In this document: positions 1-5,931 of the stretch, piece after piece | Layout: every line of letters starts with the position of its first letter | How positions within the stretch are numbered: the first letter of the stretch is position 1 | From: Azospirillum brasilense | GTDB lineage: Bacteria > Pseudomonadota > Alphaproteobacteria > Rickettsiales > UBA3002 | Assembly (NCBI GenBank): GCA_003241645.1 | Contig: QFOX01000025.1 | Location: 1 to 27,858 of the forward strand | DNA: 27,858 nucleotides | Reading direction: 5' to 3' | Position numbers and translations under genes: made by a program | The notes under the pieces: model-generated | What the model was told of the DNA's origin: nothing | The model's database searches: none | The model's input: the letters and a program-made list of their open reading frames with translations, nothing else

Positions 1-227
1 ATGACCGCCTTGGGGTCGATCAGCACGCGCACGCCTTTGTCTTCCACCACCTCGTCGAATTTGCCGATCTCGTCGGCGTATTCGATGGTGTAGGAAAGGC
101 CCGAGCAGCCGCGCGTGCGAATGCCCACCCGAATACCCGCCGATTCCTTCTCGCGCGAAGCCAGCAGCGCCTTGATATGCTCGGCGGCCGCGTCGGTAAT
201 GTTCAGGGCTTTGGCGGTGGGTCTCAT
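1..227 (-). CDS. iscA: IscA-type Fe-S carrier (HesB/IscA family), 3' end off the left edge
   Basis: A-type Fe-S carrier that accepts clusters or iron during Fe-S protein maturation in the cytoplasm. The ATG is at 225-227 on the minus strand, and 75 codons are visible before the window ends. The protein begins MRPTAKALNITDAAAEHIKA, and the family signature GCSGLSYTIEYA follows with the first ligand cysteine at residue 41. The C-terminal CGC-type motif lies outside the window and cannot be checked. It is the last visible gene of the iscS-iscU-iscA order; a 74-bp palindromic repeat separates it from iscU. The call as IscA rather than ErpA or SufA rests mainly on its position after iscU. Confidence 0.9.
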   Translation of the reverse strand, partial: MRPTAKALNITDAAAEHIKALLASREKESAGIRVGIRTRGCSGLSYTIEYADEIGKFDEVVEDKGVRVLIDPKAV

Positions 228-236
228 GTTCTTTTC

Positions 237-310
237 TTGTCATCCCTGCGAAGGCAGGGATCTCCTTTACAGCCTCTCCAAGGAGATTCCCGCGTTCGCG
301 GGAATGACAA
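237..310. repeat. Palindromic repeat, family 1 copy A (between iscU and iscA)
   Basis: A 74-bp unit bounded by TTGTCAT and ATGACAA. It holds two hairpins: CCCTGC-GAAG-GCAGGG, and a perfect 9-bp stem ATTCCCGCG-TT-CGCGGGAAT. A second copy with the same layout is at 7188-7259. It lies inside the iscU-iscA interval, so the isc transcript would carry it as an RNA hairpin pair. The repeat and its two copies are seen directly; any effect on transcript processing is inference. Confidence 0.9.
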
Positions 311-319
311 CCTCTAAGG

Positions 320-706
320 TTACTGGTTGTGCTTCTTGGCCTTGTAATCGCTCACGGCAGCCTTGATGGCGTCTTCCGCCAGCACGCTGCAATGGATCTT
401 CACCGGCGGCAGGGCCAGTTCTTCGGCGATCTGCGTGTTCTTGATGCTGGCCGCCTCGTCGATATGCTTGCCCTTCACCCATTCGGAAACGAGCGAGCTC
501 GACGCAATCGCCGAACCACAGCCGAAGGTTTTGAAGCGCGCATCTTCAATGATGCCGGCATCGTTCACTTTGATTTGCAGCTTCATCACGTCGCCGCAGG
601 CGGGCGCGCCGACCAGGCCGGTGCCCACGTTCTCTTCGGTTTTTTCGAATGAGCCCACGTTGCGCGGGTTCTCGTAGTGATCGACCAGTTTTTCTGAATA
701 AGCCAT
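320..706 (-). CDS. iscU: Fe-S cluster assembly scaffold IscU
   Basis: Scaffold on which IscS-derived sulfur and iron are assembled into [2Fe-2S] clusters before transfer. The 128-residue length is normal for the family. The three cluster-ligand cysteines are present at C37 (GAPACGDV), C63 (KTFGCGSA) and C106 (KIHCSVLAEDA), with the assisting His105. The HscA chaperone recognition motif LPPVK is intact at 99-103, which implies HscA/HscB exist elsewhere; they are not in this window. A strong Shine-Dalgarno, AGGAGG, overlaps the iscS stop codon and sits about 5 bases before the ATG, so the gene is probably translationally coupled to iscS with a 9-bp gap. Confidence 0.97.
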   Translation of the reverse strand: MAYSEKLVDHYENPRNVGSFEKTEENVGTGLVGAPACGDVMKLQIKVNDAGIIEDARFKTFGCGSAIASSSLVSEWVKGKHIDEAASIKNTQIAEELALPPVKIHCSVLAEDAIKAAVSDYKAKKHNQ

Positions 707-715
707 AACGTCCTC

Positions 716-1954
716 CTAGTGGGCTGCCCACTCGATTTTGGAAAGGTCCACCCCTTCCTGCACCATTTCCCACAGCGGGCTCATGGCGCGAAGTTTCTCG
801 ATGCTGCCTGTAACGATTTTAATCGCTTCGTCAATCTCTGCTTCGGTGGTGAAACGGCCAATGCCGAAACGAATGCTGGTATGGGCCAGCTCTTCGCCCA
901 CGCCGATGGAGCGCAGCACGTAGCTGGGCTCAAGGCTGGCGCTGGTGCAGGCCGAACCGCTGCTGACCGCAAGGTTCTTGATGGCCATGATCATGCTTTC
1001 GCCCTCGATGTAGGCGAACGACAGGTTAATGCAGCCGGGCCAGCGCTGTTCGCGGTCGCCGTTCATGAACACGTCCGGCACATCGTCCATCACCGCTTTC
1101 AGGAACTTCTCGCTCAGGTAACGAATGCGCGCGGCCTCGTCCTGCATTTCTTCTTTGGCGATGCGCGCGGCTTCACCGAAACCCACCACCAGCGGGGTCG
1201 GCAGCGTGCCCGAACGCATGCCGCGCTCCTGCCCGCCACCGCTGAACAGCGCCTCGAGGCGCACGCGCGGGCGGCGGCGCACATACAGCGCGCCCACGCC
1301 TTTGGGGCCATAGACCTTGTGCGCCGAAATGCTCATGAGGTCGATGTTCATCGCCTCCACATCCAGCGGGATCTTGCCGAAGGCCTGCGCCGCGTCGGTG
1401 TGCAGTAGCACGCCTGCCGCGCGGGTAATGGCACCGATCTCGGCCAGCGGCTGGATCACGCCCAGCTCGTTATTCACCGCCATGACCGACACCAGCAGCG
1501 TGGTGGGGCGAATGGCCGCTTTCAGCTCCGCCAGGTCGATCAGCCCGTTGGACTGCACCGGCAGGTAGGTCACCTCGTAGCCTTCCTGCTCCATATGGCG
1601 GGCCGAATCGAGCACGCATTTATGCTCGGTCACCACGGTGATGATGTGGTTCTTTTTGTCTTTGTAGAACGCGCCGACGGATTTCAGCGCAATGTTGTTC
1701 GCTTCGGTGGCACCGCTGGTGAAGATGATCTCTTTCGGATCAGCATTAATAACACGCGCAACCTGTTCGCGGGCCAGCTCGGTGGCGGCTTCGGCTTCCC
1801 AGCCATAGGCGTGGCTGCGCGAATGCGGGTTGCCGAATTTCTCGGTGAAATAGGGCAGCATTTTCTCGACCACGCGCGGGTCGCACGGGGTGGTGGACTG
1901 GTAATCCATGAAAATTGGGAATTTCACGGCATTCTCTTGCGGTTTAACCGTCAT
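716..1954 (-). CDS. iscS: Cysteine desulfurase IscS
   Basis: PLP enzyme that converts cysteine to alanine and passes the persulfide sulfur to IscU and other acceptors. It has 412 residues, close to the E. coli enzyme. Visible family features are HTDAAQ (185-190), the PLP lysine in SAHKVYGPKG (K213), the mobile-loop active cysteine in SSGSACTSASLEPS (C336), and the IscU-docking tail ending SPLWEMVQEGVDLSKIEW. These separate it from the NifS-like paralog just upstream. The ATG at 1954 follows a weak AGAGA. About 105 bp separate it from the upstream desulfurase gene, and that gap holds its own promoter with an IscR-like box, so iscSUA can form an independently regulated unit. Confidence 0.97.
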   Translation of the reverse strand: MTVKPQENAVKFPIFMDYQSTTPCDPRVVEKMLPYFTEKFGNPHSRSHAYGWEAEAATELAREQVARVINADPKEIIFTSGATEANNIALKSVGAFYKDKKNHIITVVTEHKCVLDSARHMEQEGYEVTYLPVQSNGLIDLAELKAAIRPTTLLVSVMAVNNELGVIQPLAEIGAITRAAGVLLHTDAAQAFGKIPLDVEAMNIDLMSISAHKVYGPKGVGALYVRRRPRVRLEALFSGGGQERGMRSGTLPTPLVVGFGEAARIAKEEMQDEAARIRYLSEKFLKAVMDDVPDVFMNGDREQRWPGCINLSFAYIEGESMIMAIKNLAVSSGSACTSASLEPSYVLRSIGVGEELAHTSIRFGIGRFTTEAEIDEAIKIVTGSIEKLRAMSPLWEMVQEGVDLSKIEWAAH

Positions 1955-1992
1955 CTGTATCTCTATTTTTCTTTGTTAGGGCGCGGCGTAGA

Positions 1993-2017
1993 ATAACATA
2001 GTAACGAAGTCAACAAT
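1993..2017 (-). promoter_or_regulatory. Candidate IscR (type 1-like) binding site before iscS
   Basis: Read on the minus strand, these 25 bases run ATTGTTGACTTCGTTACTAT and on to the end of the -10. They resemble the E. coli iscR-promoter IscR boxes, as I remember them, which share ATAGTTGACT, TACT and a 3' AT. The site covers the spacer and -10 of the promoter at 1995-2023, the right geometry for repression. An IscR with the cluster ligands is encoded upstream at 3610-4092. The match was made by eye from memory of the motif. Confidence 0.55.
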
Positions 2018-2023
2018 TATCAA
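1995..2023 (-). promoter_or_regulatory. Putative sigma70-type promoter for iscSUA
   Basis: On the minus strand there is TTGATA (2018-2023), a 17-bp spacer, and TATGTT (1995-2000), placing a start near 1988, about 34 bases before the iscS ATG. The 105-bp gap is locally AT-rich compared with its GC-rich surroundings. The IscR-like box overlaps the spacer and -10. Confidence 0.55.
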
Positions 2024-2059
2024 TCCCCAGCCCATGAAGCTTTGGTAAGCTGCCGCGCC

Positions 2060-3160
2060 TTACGCCTTTGCAGCCTTGCTGTAAAGCGCCTTCCACGCGT
2101 CGGCGAAGGCATGCAGCTCATCTTCCTGCGTTCCCCAGCCCAGCGACACACGAATGGCGGTCTGCGCCTCCATGATCGGCACGCCCATGGCCACCAGCAC
2201 GGCCGAGGGCTCGATGCGCCCGCTGGAACAGGCCGAGCCGCTGGAAACGGCAATGCCGTTCAGGTCGAAATGCATCAGTTGCGTTTCACTGGAAACACCG
2301 GGCATGCACAGCATCAGCGTGTTGGGCAGTTGCGCCACCGGGAACACGAACTGCCGCGCCTGCGGCGCAATGCTGCGGATCTGGCTTTCCAGCGCTTTGC
2401 GCAGCATCAGTTGGCGCGTCGCATCCGGGCAAGGCGCGTTTGCTTTCACCGCGGCGGCAAAACCGGCAATCGCCATGATATTCTCGGTGCCGGAGCGGCG
2501 GCCAAGCTCCTGCCCGCCCCCGCTGATGAGCGGGCGAATGGGCAGGTCCGCGCGCAGCAGCAGCGCCGCCGCGCCCACCGGGCCGCCCACCTTGTGACTG
2601 CTGATGGTGAGCATATCCGCCTTCAGCAGCCCCCAATCTACCGAAATTTTGCCAAGGCCCTGCACCGCGTCCACATGCAGCAGGCCACCGGCCGCGTGCA
2701 CGATATCGGTCAGTTCCGCAATCGGCTGGATCACGCCGGTTTCGTTATTGGCCAGCATGATGGACACCAGCGCGGGCTTACCCAGCGCAGCCAGCTGGCT
2801 GCGCAGCGCGTCGGCCTGTACCACGCCGTGTTCGTCCACGGGGATCACGGCTGCGCCCAGCAGCTTGCCCGTTTTCGCGACGGAGGCATGCTCGATGGCA
2901 CTCACCAGCAACGGCCGGTCGGGGAAGCCCCGCAGCACGAGGTTATTCGCCTCGCTGCCCGAGGCAACGAACATCACCTCGTTCGGGAACGCGCCCAGCG
3001 CGTGGGCAATGTCGCGCCGCGCATCTTCCAGCAGTTTCTTGGCGCGGCGGCCGCCCGCATGCACGCTGGATGCGTTGAGCGGCTCGCCAAGCACGGCGAG
3101 CATGGCGTCCTTCACGTCGGGCAGCAGCGGCGATGTTGCGTTGTAATCGAGATAGATCAT
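2060..3160 (-). CDS. NifS/IscS-like cysteine desulfurase (second paralog)
   Basis: Class V aminotransferase fold, PLP-dependent, predicted to release sulfur from cysteine. It has 366 residues, about 45 fewer than IscS, and begins directly with MIYLDYNATSPLLP. PLP lysine K190 lies in SSHKVGGP, and the active cysteine C311 lies in SSGSACSSGRIEPS. The C terminus lacks the IscS tail that docks IscU, so it probably serves a different acceptor or is a spare desulfurase. The start overlaps the stop of the unknown upstream gene as ATGA (3157-3160), a sign of coupled translation. Alphaproteobacteria often carry such a desulfurase next to iscR. The exact role is inferred. Confidence 0.9.
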   Translation of the reverse strand: MIYLDYNATSPLLPDVKDAMLAVLGEPLNASSVHAGGRRAKKLLEDARRDIAHALGAFPNEVMFVASGSEANNLVLRGFPDRPLLVSAIEHASVAKTGKLLGAAVIPVDEHGVVQADALRSQLAALGKPALVSIMLANNETGVIQPIAELTDIVHAAGGLLHVDAVQGLGKISVDWGLLKADMLTISSHKVGGPVGAAALLLRADLPIRPLISGGGQELGRRSGTENIMAIAGFAAAVKANAPCPDATRQLMLRKALESQIRSIAPQARQFVFPVAQLPNTLMLCMPGVSSETQLMHFDLNGIAVSSGSACSSGRIEPSAVLVAMGVPIMEAQTAIRVSLGWGTQEDELHAFADAWKALYSKAAKA

Positions 3161-3606
3161 GGAACCCTCTGCAGCCGTTTTAGCACGAACCAGCGTTTAC
3201 GCCATACCGGAAGAAACAACGTGCCCATATCGAAAAAATACCAGCGTGGTTTCGGCAGCACCTGCAGGCGCCAGCGCCGCCCGAACCAGTCGAAGCGCAC
3301 GGCGTCGTTTCCATCCACCGCAAGGTTGGTGGTTTCGTCGCCGTCATACATCACGGCGCGGGCGCCCTCGTCCAGCAGCGTAAGATCGGCGCTGAACAAC
3401 AACCAGAACGGCCCTTTCTCGAACGAATCGGGGTCTTCCAGCAGCACCAGATAGCCCGCCGCGCAGGCATATTGCCCCAGCAATGCCATATGCGCCCACA
3501 TGTCGGGCGCAATGGCCGGTGGCGCGAGTAATTCGCTAATGTAATGGTACTGGCCGGGCGCATGCCCCGGTTCGGGCCGCACGGCGAACAGCTGCACGGG
3601 CTTCAT
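3157..3606 (-). CDS. Unknown protein in the iscR-desulfurase operon
   Basis: A 149-residue protein that I do not recognise. It starts 3 bases after the iscR stop (TAG CCC ATG) and overlaps the desulfurase start by 4 bases, so it is almost certainly co-transcribed and real. There is no signal peptide or clear membrane span. It is rich in aromatic residues, with a tryptophan- and arginine-rich second half (FDWFGRRWRLQVLPKPRWYF, then PVWRKRWFVLKRL), giving a basic C terminus, while the middle carries an acidic stretch (LLEDPDSFEKGP). Position alone suggests a link to Fe-S or sulfur metabolism. Confidence 0.8.
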   Translation of the reverse strand: MKPVQLFAVRPEPGHAPGQYHYISELLAPPAIAPDMWAHMALLGQYACAAGYLVLLEDPDSFEKGPFWLLFSADLTLLDEGARAVMYDGDETTNLAVDGNDAVRFDWFGRRWRLQVLPKPRWYFFDMGTLFLPVWRKRWFVLKRLQRVP

Positions 3607-3609
3607 GGG

Positions 3610-4092
3610 CTACGCGTGGGCGCTGCCGCCGCCGATGATCTCGGCGAACATGGTGGGCACCGGGAACTTCTCCTGCACTTTGCGGCCACACACATCGGCC
3701 AGCGAAAGATTGCCGAGGTAATGCTCGATCTGGCGTTCCAGCCCGTCCCACAGATCATGGGTGATGCAGCGCGCTTTGGTGCTTTTCATGCAGCCCTCGC
3801 TGCCCGAGGAGCCGTGGCAGCGCGTAATGGAGATGTCTTCTTCCGAGGCCGCAATGATGCTGGCGATGGAAATACGCGCCGCGTCCTTGCCTAAGCGGTA
3901 GCCCCCGCCCGGCCCACGGTTCGAGGTGACGATGCCCGCGCGTTTCAGCTTGGCGAAGATCTGCTCCAGATAGGCGAGCGGAATTTCCTGCCGGTCGGCA
4001 ATGGCCGCAAGGCCCACGGGTTTTTCCTGTGGTTGCGTCGCCAGATCGACCATGGCCATCACCGCGTAGCGGCCTTTGGTGGAAAGCATCAT
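3610..4092 (-). CDS. iscR: Rrf2-family Fe-S regulator IscR
   Basis: Transcription factor that senses Fe-S status through a [2Fe-2S] cluster and controls isc genes. It has 160 residues. The N-terminal winged helix carries the Rrf2 signatures STKGRYAVMAM and GIVTSNRGPGGGYRL. Cluster ligands are likely C92, C101, C109 and H112 (TRCHG, GCMKS, ARCITHDLW); the loop is a few residues longer than in E. coli (C92, C98, C104, H107). Two ATG codons are adjacent (4092 and 4089); I took the first. It is followed closely by the unknown gene and a desulfurase, and a candidate target box lies before iscS. It is the closest known family to RirA/NsrR, but the ARCITHDLW context fits IscR. Confidence 0.93.
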   Translation of the reverse strand: MMLSTKGRYAVMAMVDLATQPQEKPVGLAAIADRQEIPLAYLEQIFAKLKRAGIVTSNRGPGGGYRLGKDAARISIASIIAASEEDISITRCHGSSGSEGCMKSTKARCITHDLWDGLERQIEHYLGNLSLADVCGRKVQEKFPVPTMFAEIIGGGSAHA

Positions 4093-4121
4093 GAGGGCGA
4101 TTCCCTATCGTTGATGCGGCC

Positions 4122-4149
4122 TATATAGTGCGTTCGCGGCAAAAGTCAC
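4122..4149 (-). promoter_or_regulatory. Putative promoter for iscR
   Basis: On the minus strand there is GTGACT (4144-4149), a 16-bp spacer, and TATATA (4122-4127), roughly 30 bases before the iscR ATG. The -10 is a clear AT-rich island in GC-rich DNA; the -35 is weak. I see no convincing IscR box here, unlike before iscS. Confidence 0.4.
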
Positions 4150-4151
4150 GG

Positions 4152-4799
4152 CTAAATGCCGCTGCCATCCGTTTCCGGCGGCTTCATTTTCCGCTCCATG
4201 GCTTCCATCTGGCGGCGCATGCGGTCGAATTCCTGCTGAAGCGGGTCGGCATCGTCCACCATGCCATAGGCGTGGAAACTGTCATGCGCCGCGCCCGTCA
4301 CCTCGCGCGCGGGCACGCCCACCATGCTGGCGCCGGGCGGCACATGTTTCACCACCACGGCATTCGCACCGATATGCGCACCGCGCCCCACCGTAATGGG
4401 CCCCAGCACCTGCGCGCCTGCGCCCACCACCACCTCGTCTTCCAGCGTGGGGTGGCGCTTGCCTTCGTTCAGGCTGGTGCCGCCGAGCGTAACGTCATGG
4501 TACAGCGTGACGCGGTTGCCGATAATGGCCGTTTCCCCGATGACCACGCCCATGCCATGGTCGATGAAGCAGAAATCACCGATGACCGCGCCGGGGTGGA
4601 TCTCGATGCCCGTGAACCAGCGCGCCAGCTGCGAAATCAGCCGGGCCAGCAGCTTCACGTTCCTGCGCCACAGGTAATGCGTAACGCGGTGCGCCTGCAC
4701 GGCATGCAGCCCGGGGTAGCACAGCGCCACCTCAAGCAGGGTGCGCGCCGCCGGATCGCGGGATTGGATGTATTTGAGCTCTTCTTTCAGGCCAGCCAT
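4152..4799 (-). CDS. cysE: Serine O-acetyltransferase CysE (short EpsC/CysE type)
   Basis: Makes O-acetylserine from serine and acetyl-CoA, the committed step of cysteine synthesis, thereby feeding the desulfurases encoded downstream. It has 215 residues from the ATG at 4799; a GTG two codons upstream (4805) is an alternative. The protein has an N-terminal helical part (MAGLKEELKYIQSRDPAART), then a left-handed beta-helix of hexapeptide repeats with the catalytic DHG (D80-H81) in IDHGMGVVIGETA and His101 in LYHDVTLGGTS, then VPPGASMVGVPAREV. The last 30 residues form a charged helix (LQQEFDRMRRQMEAMERKM). It lies 59 bp upstream of iscR on the same strand and may share a transcript. Confidence 0.93.
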   Translation of the reverse strand: MAGLKEELKYIQSRDPAARTLLEVALCYPGLHAVQAHRVTHYLWRRNVKLLARLISQLARWFTGIEIHPGAVIGDFCFIDHGMGVVIGETAIIGNRVTLYHDVTLGGTSLNEGKRHPTLEDEVVVGAGAQVLGPITVGRGAHIGANAVVVKHVPPGASMVGVPAREVTGAAHDSFHAYGMVDDADPLQQEFDRMRRQMEAMERKMKPPETDGSGI

Positions 4800-4919
4800 G
4801 TGCACATTCGCGGAAAACCGCTTGTATCCCTTGGGTTCTTCAGCTATTCGCCCTACCTAATCGCACCTATGATGGCAATAAAATCCATCATGACTCAGCA
4901 AAAATTTGCCGATGGTGGA

Positions 4920-5020
4920 TGGAATGCGAGGCGCGAGCGCGCAGTGAGGGAGTGTACCATTTCGTACATGACCGATGCGAGCACGACCGCAACGACGCAG
5001 TCCGCCGCCAGCGTCAAATG
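4920..5020. repeat. Palindrome-containing intergenic element upstream of the hydrolase gene
   Basis: The cysE/hydrolase divergent gap holds a block with the inverted pair TGTAC (4953-4957) and GTACA (4964-4968) around a 6-base loop, set in GAGGGAGTG...CATGACCGATGCGAGCA. It does not read like either neighbour and resembles dispersed intergenic units I have the impression of seeing in other proteobacterial genomes. No second copy is present in this window, so repeat status is not shown here. Confidence 0.35.
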
Positions 5021-5033
5021 ACAAGGAGACGCA

Positions 5034-5741
5034 ATGCCTGAAGTGATTTTCCAGGGTTCCGAAGGCCGCATCGAAGGCCGCTACCACCACAACCCCGACA
5101 AGCAATCGCCCGTAGCGGTGATCTTGCATCCGCACCCGCTCTATGGCGGCACGATGAACAACAAGATCGTCTACCGCATGTATTCGAGCTTTGCGCGCGC
5201 GGGTTTTTCGGTGCTGCGCTTCAACTTCCGCGGCGTGGGCCGCAGCGTGGGCAAGTTCGACGATGGCATCGGCGAAATGACCGATGCCGCCACCGCGCTC
5301 GACTGGGTGCAGCTGCAGAACCCCGATGCCAGCTGCTGCTGGATCGCCGGTTTCAGCTTCGGTGCGTGGATCTCGCTGCAACTGCTGATGCGCCGCCCCG
5401 AGATCGAGGGTTTCATTGCCGTGTCGCCCCCGGCGAACATGTATGATTTCGGCTTCCTCTCGCCCTGCCCGGCCTCGGGCCTTATCACGCAGGGCGACAA
5501 GGACGACATCGTGAGCGAGCCTGCCGTGGCCGGTCTGGTCGACAAGCTGCGCGCCCAAAAGGGCACCAACGTGGAATACAAAGTCATCCCCGGTGCGGAT
5601 CACTACTACCGCACGCAGATGGATGCGCTGACCATGACCACGGAAGAATTCATCCACCGCAAGATGGAAGAGATCCGCAACCGCCCGCGCCTACGCCCGG
5701 ACCGTAAGCGCCGCCAGCTGCCCAGCGAACTGCCGATTTAG
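5034..5741 (+). CDS. Alpha/beta hydrolase (COG2945-like)
   Basis: A 235-residue cytoplasmic hydrolase of unknown substrate. The oxyanion-hole region is LHPHPLYGGTMNN (31-43), the nucleophile Ser108 lies in AGFSFGAW, a candidate acid is D156 or D158 in TQGDKDDIV, and the catalytic His190 lies in PGADHYY. The C-terminal 25 residues are strongly basic (NRPRLRPDRKRRQLPS), beyond the usual domain end. A good Shine-Dalgarno, AAGGAG, precedes the ATG by about 6 bases. Relatives are often encoded beside iscR/suf or isc blocks in alphaproteobacteria, and here it is divergent from cysE-iscR. The function of the association is unknown. Confidence 0.9.
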   Translation: MPEVIFQGSEGRIEGRYHHNPDKQSPVAVILHPHPLYGGTMNNKIVYRMYSSFARAGFSVLRFNFRGVGRSVGKFDDGIGEMTDAATALDWVQLQNPDASCCWIAGFSFGAWISLQLLMRRPEIEGFIAVSPPANMYDFGFLSPCPASGLITQGDKDDIVSEPAVAGLVDKLRAQKGTNVEYKVIPGADHYYRTQMDALTMTTEEFIHRKMEEIRNRPRLRPDRKRRQLPSELPI

Positions 5742-5763
5742 CTTTAAACCGCGCCCCTACATA

Positions 5764-5907
5764 TTTTACCTCTCCCACTGGGAGAGGTCGAACGGCGCAT
5801 GGCGACGTTCGGGTGAGGGCTGAAAAGCTGTGTACCCCTCACCCAGCTTCGGCTAAGCGCAAACGCGCTAAGCCTGCGCATCCCTCTCCCCATGGGAGAG
5901 GGTAAAA
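5764..5907. repeat. Large palindromic repeat between convergent genes
   Basis: A 144-bp unit bounded by TTTTACC and GGTAAAA. Each end is itself a hairpin: CCTCTCCCA-C-TGGGAGAGG on the left and CCCTCTCCC-CAT-GGGAGAGGG on the right. The interior has the pair GGGTGAGGG and CCCTCACCC. The C/T-G/A-rich pattern matches a repeat type common in proteobacterial intergenic DNA. It fills most of the 190-bp gap between the convergent hydrolase and anmK stops. Neither strand has a proper U-tract after a stem, so it is not a standard intrinsic terminator. Confidence 0.85.
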
Positions 5908-5931
5908 AAACAGCGTTGCACCATCTATGAT

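Noticed and set aside
237..310. CRISPR-like repeats from the recurring palindromes
   Set aside because: Only single units occur at scattered sites, with no regular spacers and no cas genes in the window.
4857..5657. Minus-strand ORF opposite the alpha/beta hydrolase
   Set aside because: It has low-complexity His/Arg/Gly content typical of an antisense frame, and the plus-strand hydrolase has complete catalytic motifs.
5880..5910. Intrinsic terminator CCCTCTCCC-CAT-GGGAGAGGG
   Set aside because: The stem is strong, but the tract after it is poly-A on the plus strand and not poly-T on the minus strand. It is better explained as one end of the palindromic repeat.
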